A DNA stretch of 34,657 bases from a virus. Position 1 is the stretch's first letter, and every line of letters starts with the position of its first letter. The stretch is from positions 1 to 34,657 of the IMG/VR virus record IMGVR_UViG_3300035034_000577; one strand, given 5' to 3'. The notes beneath the pieces were generated by a model. It had not been told where the DNA came from and searched no databases. It saw nothing but the letters and a program-made list of their open reading frames with translations. A program made the translations under genes and the position numbers. Below, in pieces: positions 22,318-31,370 of this stretch.

Positions 22318-25300
22318 ATGGCATCGTTTATGGATGATGATAACAATGGTGGCGGCGAAAACTATCAAGACTCGGCGAATCGTCGGACGAAGGATATGCA
22401 AGCGCGTCAGATAAATTATGACATCCATGAGGTGCTCGATACGTTGGCTGGTGATGGTGATCGTCACCATAGAGACCAGATGATGGTCATGCTCAAGACA
22501 TCGGACGATCAGCTTAGCTCTCTCGATGGTATAGACGATAAACTGTCTTATATTGGTTCTTCTATGATGAAGAACCATGCTGAGAATCTTGCGACTACGC
22601 AAAACGTTCACTTGTCATCTATTTCGACGAATTCCATTGATTATCTGTCATCTAAACTACATTCTGGTGTGTATGCGGTCAGATTGTCGAATATCATTCA
22701 TGATTTTGTTGATCCGTTAACTGGGCGCATTTCAAAACTGATGGCCAGACACGAGTCTTTTGTTAGTCGTATGCATAACGAAGAGATGTGGTATAACGCA
22801 AAAATGATGAATGCAATGGAAGGCATGGGCGGAGAAGGCCGTGGGGTCGTGCTGGCGTTCAAAAACTTCGTTCGGATGCCAGTGTTCACTGCTATTGCAA
22901 TGATTGGTAGGACGCTAACTGGGGCGGTTAAACGTGTGCTGTTCGGTAAAGAGGCCAGTTCCAGTCAGTTAATAATTGAAGCTATTAAGGATCAAACTGA
23001 GTTCCTTCGTACTGGTACTATTTTATCAAAAGAAAGTGGGTTCTTTGGTAGCTTGTTTAGTAAAGGACTAATAAAGGCCACGGTGAGTGGTGTCTCTCGG
23101 TTAGCTCTGAGTGGTGTTGGTGTAACAGGAAAGAAAGCACAGCAAGCTGAGGATATGAAATCACGTGGAGAAGAAGTAACATCTCTTTCCATGCGAATTT
23201 CGTCAGCTATGCTTGACTCGGCGTTTTCGTCGAAATTTATTGCATCTACTGTTAATCGGCGTGGACGAGACGGTGGTATTTTTGGTGATAAACTAAAAAG
23301 AGACGCAGCAGCTCCGGTAGTTCCTGATCGTAACAAAACTGACATGAATGTGTATACTTTCGGGTTGATGGATGTTGATTCTGTTGGTGAAATCTATATC
23401 AACCGATCTGGCTCTACATACATCGGAGACCAACAGTTAACTCCAATCATTCGGGCATTGGTTGACTCTTTAAAAGGAATCAACTCGCCACACAAAAACC
23501 TCGGCGAAATCATTGATATAGATTTCATGTCTCCGGTTCGTCGTAACCCAATGGATAACGATGTTTCCAGTAGTCATGTATCAGCAGTGTTAGATGAATT
23601 TCAACAACTGCGGAGAGCTGTTCGTTCTGAGTTTTCCACGCAAACAAAATTATTAATAGACGCTGGGTTTTCTGAAAAAAAGACGTACACACGAACAAAA
23701 AACCCAACGGTTGATAATATGTCTCCATTGGTGGGTGCGTTTAGAAAAACCAAAAAGATTACCCCAGATTATGTTGATACGACTGAACGAACCCCCGACG
23801 CTCGACCGGATGTGTTTGTTTCTCCTTTAATAAACGAACTACATGAAATGGGCAAAAGTAGTCGTGAGTTTTTGGTGGGTCAGGCGAAAACCATTAAAGA
23901 CGCCATTAAAGACATCTTTACTGGGTTTGATATATCAAATTATTCACGCATGGGAGAGCTTGTTTCAACGAATGAGAAACAAACCAGTAGTCAAGATTCT
24001 GATTTTGTTTCTCCGTTGCTCAATGAATTTTATCTGATGCGCCAGACAGAAAGACAAAATCAATCAACATTGCTTTCGAACTATGACGAAAGTCGCGGGG
24101 TTGACATATCTCGATATGCCGTTGAGAATCACCAACATGAAACGGTGGTTGATCTATTGGAAACAATGGGTCAGACTGGAGAGACATCGCGAAAATATTT
24201 GCGTGGTATACACAAACAGTCGAAAAAAACTAATACCAATTTACTGTTTCAATCTCTTGCTAGATTGGCAGTACTTCCAATTGCCTTAGCAAAACTGCCG
24301 ATGGCTATCATTAGTGGTATTGCCGGTGTTATAACTGTAACCCTCGGAAAATCATTTCTTGGTAAACTGATTGGTAGTTTCATTGGCGGTAAAGCCACGG
24401 AAGGAAACCCAAACTCGCGAACTCGCAGAATAGTAAGTGGAGCCGGAAAGCTCACTAAGTATAATGGAGCAGTAGCTGGTATTGCTGCGTTGGCTAATTA
24501 TGCCCCACAATATATGAATGCCGAAAATAATCGAGAAAAAGCCGGTGCTGTTGGTGGAGGAGTTGGAACCGCTGTTGGTGCTTTGGGTGGTATAAAGGCC
24601 GGGGGTGCCGCTGGGCTGAGTCTTGGTATGATGACCGGCATCCCACACGTAGCTGCGCTGACAACGGTTATAGGATCGGTCATCGGTGGGGTTGTTGGCG
24701 CAAAGAGCATGGGTATAATGGGTGAGTATGTCGGAGAAAGTTTATCCGACGCAACCAGTCATGTAAAACGATTCTGGAATGAGTTTGATGGGAACTTGGT
24801 GTCTCCTATTTTTAAAATGTGGATGAATTTTCGTAATTTTGACTTCGGAAAGCTAAAAGATAGATTTATGGAGTTTGTCGATAATCGATCGGGCGAGACC
24901 CGCGATTACTCACGAATTGAGCCGTTGGATTGGGCGACAATCAACCAAAATTACCAAACAAACCCACCGGCACAAAGCATTCCAATGGATCAGCGTCCAC
25001 GACTTGATAACTCTCGTGCATCTGTTATTACAGAACGACATAATAGTGTCGGTCAACACGCTGGATCATCAAGTGGTTCAATTGGCAACTCAGACGCGTC
25101 AAGTTTTTCTGATTTACTTGCTAGTCAAGTATTCGGAGCTGACACAGAAGACCTTAAAATGAGACGAGAGCAAATTGCGTCGAGCAAGAAAACAAATGAA
25201 CAACTTGACTCTCTTATCGAAATAAATAGAGAACAAGCGGCAATCTATTCGCGAAGACTTCTTAATAATTCTACGCCCCCACCACCATCAGGGAACGTCA

Positions 25301-25347
25301 ACCCGGTTAGTGGGTTTGACATCTTTGCTACAGGACGAGGATTATAA
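22318..25347 (+). CDS. Tape-measure-like tail protein
   Basis: A 1009-aa protein, the longest of the tail module, and the most likely tail-length ruler and hub component (role of T4 gp29). The N-terminal half is mostly helical. Residues about 400-640 contain spaced degenerate repeats, VSPLINELHEMGKSSREFL and VSPLLNEFYLMRQTERQ, and weaker copies. Two hydrophobic glycine-rich stretches follow: LAVLPIALAKLPMAIISGIA (about 645-680) and a Gly/Ala zipper region about 735-800 (GAVGGGVGTAVGALGGIKAG and onward). Such membrane-like segments are common in tape measures that help DNA cross the inner membrane. The C-terminal 150 residues are disordered. The start ATG at 22318 follows AGGAG; the stop overlaps the next ATG (TAATG). 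Confidence 0.75.
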   Translation: MASFMDDDNNGGGENYQDSANRRTKDMQARQINYDIHEVLDTLAGDGDRHHRDQMMVMLKTSDDQLSSLDGIDDKLSYIGSSMMKNHAENLATTQNVHLSSISTNSIDYLSSKLHSGVYAVRLSNIIHDFVDPLTGRISKLMARHESFVSRMHNEEMWYNAKMMNAMEGMGGEGRGVVLAFKNFVRMPVFTAIAMIGRTLTGAVKRVLFGKEASSSQLIIEAIKDQTEFLRTGTILSKESGFFGSLFSKGLIKATVSGVSRLALSGVGVTGKKAQQAEDMKSRGEEVTSLSMRISSAMLDSAFSSKFIASTVNRRGRDGGIFGDKLKRDAAAPVVPDRNKTDMNVYTFGLMDVDSVGEIYINRSGSTYIGDQQLTPIIRALVDSLKGINSPHKNLGEIIDIDFMSPVRRNPMDNDVSSSHVSAVLDEFQQLRRAVRSEFSTQTKLLIDAGFSEKKTYTRTKNPTVDNMSPLVGAFRKTKKITPDYVDTTERTPDARPDVFVSPLINELHEMGKSSREFLVGQAKTIKDAIKDIFTGFDISNYSRMGELVSTNEKQTSSQDSDFVSPLLNEFYLMRQTERQNQSTLLSNYDESRGVDISRYAVENHQHETVVDLLETMGQTGETSRKYLRGIHKQSKKTNTNLLFQSLARLAVLPIALAKLPMAIISGIAGVITVTLGKSFLGKLIGSFIGGKATEGNPNSRTRRIVSGAGKLTKYNGAVAGIAALANYAPQYMNAENNREKAGAVGGGVGTAVGALGGIKAGGAAGLSLGMMTGIPHVAALTTVIGSVIGGVVGAKSMGIMGEYVGESLSDATSHVKRFWNEFDGNLVSPIFKMWMNFRNFDFGKLKDRFMEFVDNRSGETRDYSRIEPLDWATINQNYQTNPPAQSIPMDQRPRLDNSRASVITERHNSVGQHAGSSSGSIGNSDASSFSDLLASQVFGADTEDLKMRREQIASSKKTNEQLDSLIEINREQAAIYSRRLLNNSTPPPPSGNVNPVSGFDIFATGRGL

Positions 25348-26135
25348 TGACAATGTATGAAGATGCGAACCAATATCATTTGGAAGAAAGTGATGACTTT
25401 TATAAGGTCATTATTACGAATGGCACGACGACAGTAAAAGCCCCTCTTCCAGACGAAATCGGCTTGACGGTTGGTTCTGAATTTTCGTCTCCATTCGATA
25501 CATCCGATTTGTCGCAAAAATTACAAAAAGCTCTTGCGCTTGGGGGTATATCACGTAAACCCGGCGTGAAAATGAAAAAGTATTATGTCAACCCCGAACT
25601 TACTGAAATTTCGTTTGATCTTGATTTTGTTGCTTTTTACTCAACAAAAGAAGAAGTGCTATATCCAATATACAAATTGATGACTATGGCTGTTGGTCGA
25701 GATGTTGATTGGAAAGAACTGAAAGCTGCATTCGAAGCTGCAATGGAAAAGGCTCAGGATATCGGTGATATGATTTCTACCGAAACCGGAATAGAAAATT
25801 ACGTTGAAAAAATTCGAAAGAGCGCAAATGATGGAGGCTATTCAGTCGCCAACGCGTCGCTGGATAAAGACGTCGAAGACCGCATTGACGGTGCGTTTGG
25901 GTTGGTCTCCATTATTGCCTCTCCACTACCAGTGACATTGTACATGGGTAATATTTTGATGCTAGAAGATGTATATGTCAGTAGCGTGAACCCACGGTTC
26001 AGTAATATACTTGACCCAAATGGCGTTCCTCTTTCTGCAACAGTGTCTGTTACATGTGTTCTTCGAGAAGCACCTACTTCTGGCGATGGTCAAAGTAGTG
26101 GTAATATTGAGAAGTGGCTAGTGGGGCAAAGATAA
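25347..26135 (+). CDS. Baseplate tail tube cap/initiator, T4 gp48/gp54-like
   Basis: A 262-aa protein. The C-terminal part (SPLPVTLYMGNILMLEDVYV, then VNPRFSNILDPNGVPLSATV) follows the pattern of T4 gp48 and gp54, in which an Ile/Gly-Asn strand precedes a segment ending in a NGVPL-like turn and beta strand. The central part has helices (LKAAFEAAMEKAQDIGDMIS). These proteins connect the hub to the tube. It follows the tape-measure-like gene and precedes gp53- and hub-like genes, all joined by TAATG stop-start overlaps, so translation is coupled. The exact orthologue (48 or 54) cannot be decided here. Confidence 0.6.
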   Translation: MTMYEDANQYHLEESDDFYKVIITNGTTTVKAPLPDEIGLTVGSEFSSPFDTSDLSQKLQKALALGGISRKPGVKMKKYYVNPELTEISFDLDFVAFYSTKEEVLYPIYKLMTMAVGRDVDWKELKAAFEAAMEKAQDIGDMISTETGIENYVEKIRKSANDGGYSVANASLDKDVEDRIDGAFGLVSIIASPLPVTLYMGNILMLEDVYVSSVNPRFSNILDPNGVPLSATVSVTCVLREAPTSGDGQSSGNIEKWLVGQR

Positions 26136-26449
26136 TGTCATTAGAACAACGAAAATATATGTACAACATCGCAACGGTGGATGGAATCGAAGAGCTGGAC
26201 ATCATGGACTCAAAGATTCACGACATGGCGTTGGAAACCATCAAGACATACATGATTGGTGATATAACCCAGTATCGTCCTGATTTGGTATCGTTCATTA
26301 TGTACGGCAGTTATAACTATGGATGGTTGATTGCACACCACAATGGTATGCTCGATTCGATCAACGAATTTACTACAGGGAAAACAATAAAAATTCCATC
26401 AATGGACTCATATTATCGGTATTTCAACCGGTATTCTCGGACGGCATAA
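26135..26449 (+). CDS. Baseplate wedge protein, gp53-like small
   Basis: A 104-aa protein. The pattern DLVSFIMYGSYNYGWLIAHH, then NGMLDSINEFTTGKTIKIPS, resembles the short LysM/gp53-like baseplate proteins of T4-related phages, in which Tyr-Gly-x-x-x-x-x-Trp precedes an Asn-Gly and an Ile-Pro-Ser end. T4 gp53 itself is longer (196 aa), so this is a compact version. The ATG at 26135 shares its A with the previous stop, and its stop shares a base with the next ATG. An in-frame upstream GTG at 26114 is rejected because it lies inside the previous gene and lacks an SD. Confidence 0.65.
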   Translation: MSLEQRKYMYNIATVDGIEELDIMDSKIHDMALETIKTYMIGDITQYRPDLVSFIMYGSYNYGWLIAHHNGMLDSINEFTTGKTIKIPSMDSYYRYFNRYSRTA

Positions 26450-27729
26450 TGGAAGAAGATGGTAACATTATATTTGAAACGTTTACTGGAAATTTTGACC
26501 CTCAATCTCGTGTTTTTGCGCGGCTTACGGTTGATCAAGAATATTCGCTTGCCTCTGTAATCCCACTAAGAATAACATTATTTGAAAGTTTTGGTGCGTG
26601 GAGTCCGTTAATAACCATCCAGTACATAGACAGTTTGGGGGTTTATACAAATATATCAAAGTTTTCTCCGGGAGCGGTTTTTAATCTGTATATTGGACAT
26701 GAACTGCCCACTTCGATAAAAATCCCATTGAAATTCTATAAATGTGAGTATGGTAATACTGATATAGGAAAATCAGATGCTTCTGCGTTTACTTTACATT
26801 TCATCCATGAAAACTGGCCAAAAATGGCATTGGATCGCCATATAAAATCGTGGTCAGATTCGTCGGTGTCAACGATAGTGTCTGATGTTTCACATAGTAT
26901 GGGGGTTAGTTTACCGTCACCACCCAAGACAAATCTCACTGAAACTATTACAATACAGCCAAATATATCAAACGTCGATTTTTTAGACTGGATATGCGAT
27001 AACAAGAAATCTGATTTTGACGATGGATTTCATTTTTGTGTGAATAAAAAAAATGAGATGATTTTTAATAGTCTATCTGGTTTTATTGACGAGGCTCGAA
27101 GTGACGTGTTGTCTGGAAACATTCCGGTTCTTCGTCTTGAAGGCCCGAGTGATGACAAAGTAACCCGTCAAAATGAGATGAATGCTAATTTTGGGTACCC
27201 AACATACTTCACCAACTATACCGTTAATGAAAGATATGTGAAAGGTCTCATCAGCGGGGCTGGTGGAACGATTTCTCGATACTATGATTGGGATACCGGA
27301 AAGTTTGTCACGAAAGAAATCTCTATCACTGATGTTAAACGGATTCAATACGCAGACTGGACACCCATTAACATTAACCATGCAGGCGGAAAATTTCCGG
27401 TTTATCATGGTAGAGATGACGGACAGTTACGGCGTTCATACGCAACGATATCGAAGGCTATTGAATCTATACCTCCGGTGACAATATATACAGAAGCATC
27501 AATATCCGCGAATGTCGGTGATATTATCGAAATTATCATTCCGACGACTCGATCTGTTCCATATAATATCACACACTCTGGGTTTTATTGTATTTCGGGC
27601 ATTGAATATGAAATGAATCTACAAAGTGGCAAGGGGTTTACTATGGCACTTCGGTTGAGCCGATCCAGTTATGAAGGAAAAGAATTGACTGGCTATGCCA
27701 AAACCAACAGAGGTAAGTTTTCACAATGA
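26449..27729 (+). CDS. Baseplate hub protein, T4 gp27-like
   Basis: A 426-aa protein (T4 gp27 is 391 aa) that probably forms the trimeric hub carrying the spike encoded by the next gene. Evidence is mainly position (immediately before the gp5-like spike, overlapping its ATG by four bases) plus fold-like features: beta-rich N-terminal half, then LDWICDNKKSDFDDGFHFCV and NKKNEMIFNSL, a typical hub segment for reading a ligand-like strand, and a C-terminal beta domain (VGDIIEIIIPTTRSVPYNIT, then SGFYCISGIEYEMN). The ORF extends upstream in frame inside the gp53-like gene, but the ATG at 26449 in a TAATG junction is the natural start. Confidence 0.7.
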   Translation: MEEDGNIIFETFTGNFDPQSRVFARLTVDQEYSLASVIPLRITLFESFGAWSPLITIQYIDSLGVYTNISKFSPGAVFNLYIGHELPTSIKIPLKFYKCEYGNTDIGKSDASAFTLHFIHENWPKMALDRHIKSWSDSSVSTIVSDVSHSMGVSLPSPPKTNLTETITIQPNISNVDFLDWICDNKKSDFDDGFHFCVNKKNEMIFNSLSGFIDEARSDVLSGNIPVLRLEGPSDDKVTRQNEMNANFGYPTYFTNYTVNERYVKGLISGAGGTISRYYDWDTGKFVTKEISITDVKRIQYADWTPININHAGGKFPVYHGRDDGQLRRSYATISKAIESIPPVTIYTEASISANVGDIIEIIIPTTRSVPYNITHSGFYCISGIEYEMNLQSGKGFTMALRLSRSSYEGKELTGYAKTNRGKFSQ

Positions 27730-28436
27730 ATCTATATGGTAATTTTCGAGGGGTGGTCATATCCAATGTTGATCCTTTGCAAGCGGGTCGATGTAAGATA
27801 AATTTTCCTGCTGTTTTTGATGGGCTGGTTGAATCGGATTTACCATGGGCAGAATATGCTGATCCTTTTATGAGTGGACAAGTGGGTTCAGGTGGACATT
27901 TTATTCCAAACATTGGGACGATGGTATGGGGGTTTTTCGAAAATGGAGAAGCAGACAAGCCAATATATTTTGCGGGTGCGTCTGGTAAAGAGTTTGGCCC
28001 AGTTGAAAAGAACACAGGGGAGTATCCAAATAATCGAGTATTCAAAACAAACGCCGGTCATACGATTGAGTTCAATGATACGCCATCGGACGAGTATATC
28101 AAGATAACTCACCCAACTGGAACGTATATGAAGATGAACGCTGACGGCAGTGCGACCGAAGTTATAAAAGGAAACTTCACACGAACAATCGAAGGAGATG
28201 TGTCTGAGACAGTTAATGGTAATGTGTCTGAGGCAGTAACAGGTACATATACAGGGTCTTACGATGGGAATATTACATTAACCTCGGGCGGAACTTGGCA
28301 TGTTAACTCAGCATCTGGGTTCCTTGATTTGACATCAAAACTAGACATCAACGGCATTGTCTTTGAAGATCACGTTCATGAACAGGGTGTTGATAGTAGA
28401 GGTGACACGGAACAAGATACGAAGGTTCCCAAGTAA
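27726..28436 (+). CDS. Baseplate central spike protein, gp5/gpV-like without lysozyme
   Basis: A 236-aa protein. Residues 1-95 form the OB-fold of gp5/gpV: MNLYGNFRGVVISNVDPLQA, GRCKINFPAVF, then GSGGHFIPNIGTMVWGFFEN. Residues about 105-210 have the repeating short strands of a triple beta-helix (GDVSETVNGNVSEAVTGTYT and similar). A C-terminal His-x-His segment (DHVHEQGVDS) is common at spike tips and may bind metal. The lysozyme domain found in the middle of T4 gp5 is absent, so peptidoglycan digestion must come from another protein. It overlaps the hub gene by ATGA. Confidence 0.85.
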   Translation: MNLYGNFRGVVISNVDPLQAGRCKINFPAVFDGLVESDLPWAEYADPFMSGQVGSGGHFIPNIGTMVWGFFENGEADKPIYFAGASGKEFGPVEKNTGEYPNNRVFKTNAGHTIEFNDTPSDEYIKITHPTGTYMKMNADGSATEVIKGNFTRTIEGDVSETVNGNVSEAVTGTYTGSYDGNITLTSGGTWHVNSASGFLDLTSKLDINGIVFEDHVHEQGVDSRGDTEQDTKVPK

Positions 28437-28437
28437 C

Positions 28438-28445
28438 CATAAATA
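28438..28445 (+). promoter_or_regulatory. Late promoter variant before gp25-like gene
   Basis: CATAAATA (one mismatch) two bases after the spike stop codon and 29 bases before the ATG at 28474. Confidence 0.5.
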
Positions 28446-28473
28446 GTATAAACCAAACGATTGGACTTTGCAT

Positions 28474-28857
28474 ATGGCAAGCGAATATACATACTCAGAC
28501 ATGAGTTCTGGGATGGAAGTATCATCCACCGGAGCGGTCAAGATATTGTATGACGAAGATGTCATTATACAGTCGATTCGAAACATTTTCGCAACGATAT
28601 CAAATGAACGGGTTCGCAACGCAATAGGCTCATCTCTGGTACGGCTGTTATTTACTCCGATGACAAAAGAAGCGGCAGGCCAAATCCGAACATTAGTGCG
28701 ACAGTCGATTGAGCGATATGAACCAAGGGTTAAAATTGAAAAAATAATCATCATTCCGAAATATGATTTGCATTATTATGACATCACGATTGAGATGACC
28801 ATCGCGCAGATAAGCCGCAATGTAACATTCAAAGAAAGAATCAGGACATTTGTATAA
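28474..28857 (+). CDS. 25: Baseplate wedge protein, gp25-like (GPW_gp25)
   Basis: A 127-aa protein (T4 gp25 is 132 aa). Conserved pattern: an N-terminal Asp-rich start, DVIIQSIRNIFATISNERV (helix), the R-x-x-F-x-P-like segment VRLLFTPMTKE, then IRTLVRQSIERYEPRVKIEK with the family's Glu-Pro-Arg motif, followed by beta strands. It forms the central core of the wedge that touches sheath and tube. An in-frame TTG at 28468 is less likely than ATG at 28474. Its stop overlaps the next ATG (TAATG), fitting the gp25-gp6 order of contractile systems. Confidence 0.92.
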   Translation: MASEYTYSDMSSGMEVSSTGAVKILYDEDVIIQSIRNIFATISNERVRNAIGSSLVRLLFTPMTKEAAGQIRTLVRQSIERYEPRVKIEKIIIIPKYDLHYYDITIEMTIAQISRNVTFKERIRTFV

Positions 28858-31370
28858 TGAAAGATTATTTGAACTACGAATACCAAGACCTTGTTGATCG
28901 CGCTCAGGAGACGCTGAAGGACGCTGAAGGCTGGGGTGATGGGTATGCATCTGCACACGGACAAATGCTCATAGAGCTTATGGCAGACATGACTGATGCG
29001 CTTCATTACATGGCAGCGAGACGTTCAGCTGAAAACTTCATGAGTACGTTACGATTGAGATCAACCGCAATCTCACGTGCGTCTGATATGGGGTATCGAT
29101 ATAAGCGAATTTTTGGTAACTCTGGGTACCTTACTGTTTCGCTTGTCAATTCAGCTGGGGCTTCGGTTGCTGCCACTTCGCCAATATCAATACCAAAATT
29201 CACACCATTCAAGTTGGGTGATCGCTCTTTTGTCACTGTTGATGAAATAACCATTGAACAGGGTACAGACAGTGTAACCATATTGGTGAAAGAAGGGACA
29301 ATCGACGTTCAAACGTTAACTGTGCCGCAATCTGGAGTAGTCAGTGTTGAAAATTTTCATGACATTGATCGAAACGGTTTATTTATTGACGCCCCCAGTG
29401 GTGAGTTTATTGATATCGAGTTAAATCCAGACAATAAACAAGCATTGACATTTTTGCGATTCAATGATCGATATTATGACATCAGATATGATTTAAACTC
29501 AATGGATATCATTTTTGGTGATAACCGTTTTGGCGCTCGACCCGCTGGTGATATCACAGTCTCTTTTATCCGAACAAAACTTGAGTCTCCGATCCTTACC
29601 ACCGGACACACATTTGAATACGATGGAGATGGACTATTCGACGATCTTGGTAACCTATATGAATTTCTTTCTGTAACGAATTCGACCATTATTGCTGGCG
29701 GAGAAGCAGAAGAATCTATCGACTCGATAAAGAAAAACGCGCCCCTGTATGTAAGGTCAAACGGAAAAGCTACAATAAACGCAGACTATGTATATTGGAT
29801 ACTTCGATCTGGGATTGGTAACATCCGAGACGCGAAGTCGTTTGGTGAACATGAGCTTCGTACTTATTACCACAACATGAATAATATTTTTCTGACATAT
29901 TTGGCTGAAGACGGCGAAAAGCTTTCTCCGACAGAACACCAAGCGGTTCTTGATTATTTTAAAAATCTAAAAGTAGCTGCACCGCATATTGTGTTGCGTC
30001 CAGCTGAGATTTTGGATATACGTTATGTACTGGATGCAAAAAAATCACCAGAATTGGGTGTGTCTGATGCTGAGTTTTATTCTATACTGAATAAGTTTAT
30101 GAACAACTATTTTAAACTCAAAGAAGGATCAATCGGAAGAACCGTACACTCGTCTGATATAGTAAGTGATCTGTATAAACAGCGATATAATATTGGTGGG
30201 ATTAACCGAGAAGTTGTTGATTTTGTTCGGTTGCAGCTGTTTGGTCATTATGAGTTTTCATACCCACCTCGCGCAACAAAAGCATTTGTTTCATTGGATA
30301 TCAATTATATTCCGGAAGATGGTCAAACGTTTATTCTCATTGTTGGAAACATGGTATGTGAAATACCAGTATACGCAGCCGATTCTAAGACTGAGATTTT
30401 ACTAAGAATGCGTGACCGCATCATGGAAGTCACCCCGTTTAGTGCTACGGTTGATTTAACCGGTGCCGCACTTGATGGTTTTGGTAATCCGATCCCAATC
30501 GAAGTAAACCCGTTGGTTGGTGATAGTATATTGCTTGGTGTAGATACTCCATATTTTTCAAAAGACCAGTTAGTTGGTAACTTTGCGTTGGGGTCAACAA
30601 CCGCATCTGTCATTCGAATTTCGCCTGATATTGAGTTTCAACATTATTATTACTCATCAATCACTGGGCGGCGTCCGCGTATTCCTATTCGCACGGGTAC
30701 TACCATAACGTTCACAGCTCCAACCGATACGGATGTTAACGTGTACCATCGAACAGATATGCTTGACGCGAGTACTGAGACGCTGTATACAACGTTACTC
30801 GCTGGAACGACATACACCGAAACATTGACTACTGTACACTCGGTGCAATTTGAATATGTAAACGACTCAACTCAAGATGTCACTGTAACGATTGTATACC
30901 CATCTACAGAAGGCACAACATTCGGGTTAACCATCGACAACGCTGGCCGTGGTCTGTTTGCCATTCAAACTACATCTGGGGATTTGACCAACGAGGTTAT
31001 TCTAGATTACTCGGTTAAAGTACCAACCGCACCAAAATCAATATTGACCACCCAATCTACAACCGCCATAGTACCCGGATCAGTATCGGTTAGACGAAAA
31101 AACACTAATGCGCTTGTGTTTGGTGACAACGGTAGTGGGTATTTTCTTGATGATTTGGGGTCTCTCGTTACAGGTGGTCGAATCGATTATGCAACCGGTG
31201 AACTGTTTTTACCAGAAAACACACCAGTCGATACACTGTACGTGAGGTATAAACAGGATACCTATGATAATTTTTCAGTTGGAAGTGATATTGCAGTTCG
31301 ACTGATAGAAGCAAAACCATCAATAACGAGTAACGTAGCGTCTTCGTCTAGTTTGCGGGTTGTTCCATAA
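28857..31370 (+). CDS. 6: Baseplate wedge protein, gp6/gpJ-like
   Basis: An 837-aa protein in the Baseplate_J/gp6 family, the ring protein that links wedges. The N-terminus DYLNYEYQDLVDRAQETLKD, then GYASAHGQMLIELMADMTDA and LHYMAARRSAENFMSTLRLR, is diagnostic. The middle beta domain has FTPFKLGDRSFVT, which matches the FxPxG-type linker. The region NADYVYWILRSGIGNIRDAK, then TYLAEDGEKLSPTEHQAVLD, matches the conserved J domain end. The last 350 residues (about 490-837) are additional beta-rich domains with Thr- and Pro-rich linkers, probably decorative. It sits between gp25 and gpI-like genes, the universal order. Confidence 0.88.
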   Translation: MKDYLNYEYQDLVDRAQETLKDAEGWGDGYASAHGQMLIELMADMTDALHYMAARRSAENFMSTLRLRSTAISRASDMGYRYKRIFGNSGYLTVSLVNSAGASVAATSPISIPKFTPFKLGDRSFVTVDEITIEQGTDSVTILVKEGTIDVQTLTVPQSGVVSVENFHDIDRNGLFIDAPSGEFIDIELNPDNKQALTFLRFNDRYYDIRYDLNSMDIIFGDNRFGARPAGDITVSFIRTKLESPILTTGHTFEYDGDGLFDDLGNLYEFLSVTNSTIIAGGEAEESIDSIKKNAPLYVRSNGKATINADYVYWILRSGIGNIRDAKSFGEHELRTYYHNMNNIFLTYLAEDGEKLSPTEHQAVLDYFKNLKVAAPHIVLRPAEILDIRYVLDAKKSPELGVSDAEFYSILNKFMNNYFKLKEGSIGRTVHSSDIVSDLYKQRYNIGGINREVVDFVRLQLFGHYEFSYPPRATKAFVSLDINYIPEDGQTFILIVGNMVCEIPVYAADSKTEILLRMRDRIMEVTPFSATVDLTGAALDGFGNPIPIEVNPLVGDSILLGVDTPYFSKDQLVGNFALGSTTASVIRISPDIEFQHYYYSSITGRRPRIPIRTGTTITFTAPTDTDVNVYHRTDMLDASTETLYTTLLAGTTYTETLTTVHSVQFEYVNDSTQDVTVTIVYPSTEGTTFGLTIDNAGRGLFAIQTTSGDLTNEVILDYSVKVPTAPKSILTTQSTTAIVPGSVSVRRKNTNALVFGDNGSGYFLDDLGSLVTGGRIDYATGELFLPENTPVDTLYVRYKQDTYDNFSVGSDIAVRLIEAKPSITSNVASSSSLRVVP

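Noticed and set aside
22992-23345. 117-aa minus-strand ORF opposite the tape-measure-like gene
   Set aside because: Antisense shadow without start signals in a region where all genes run on the plus strand.
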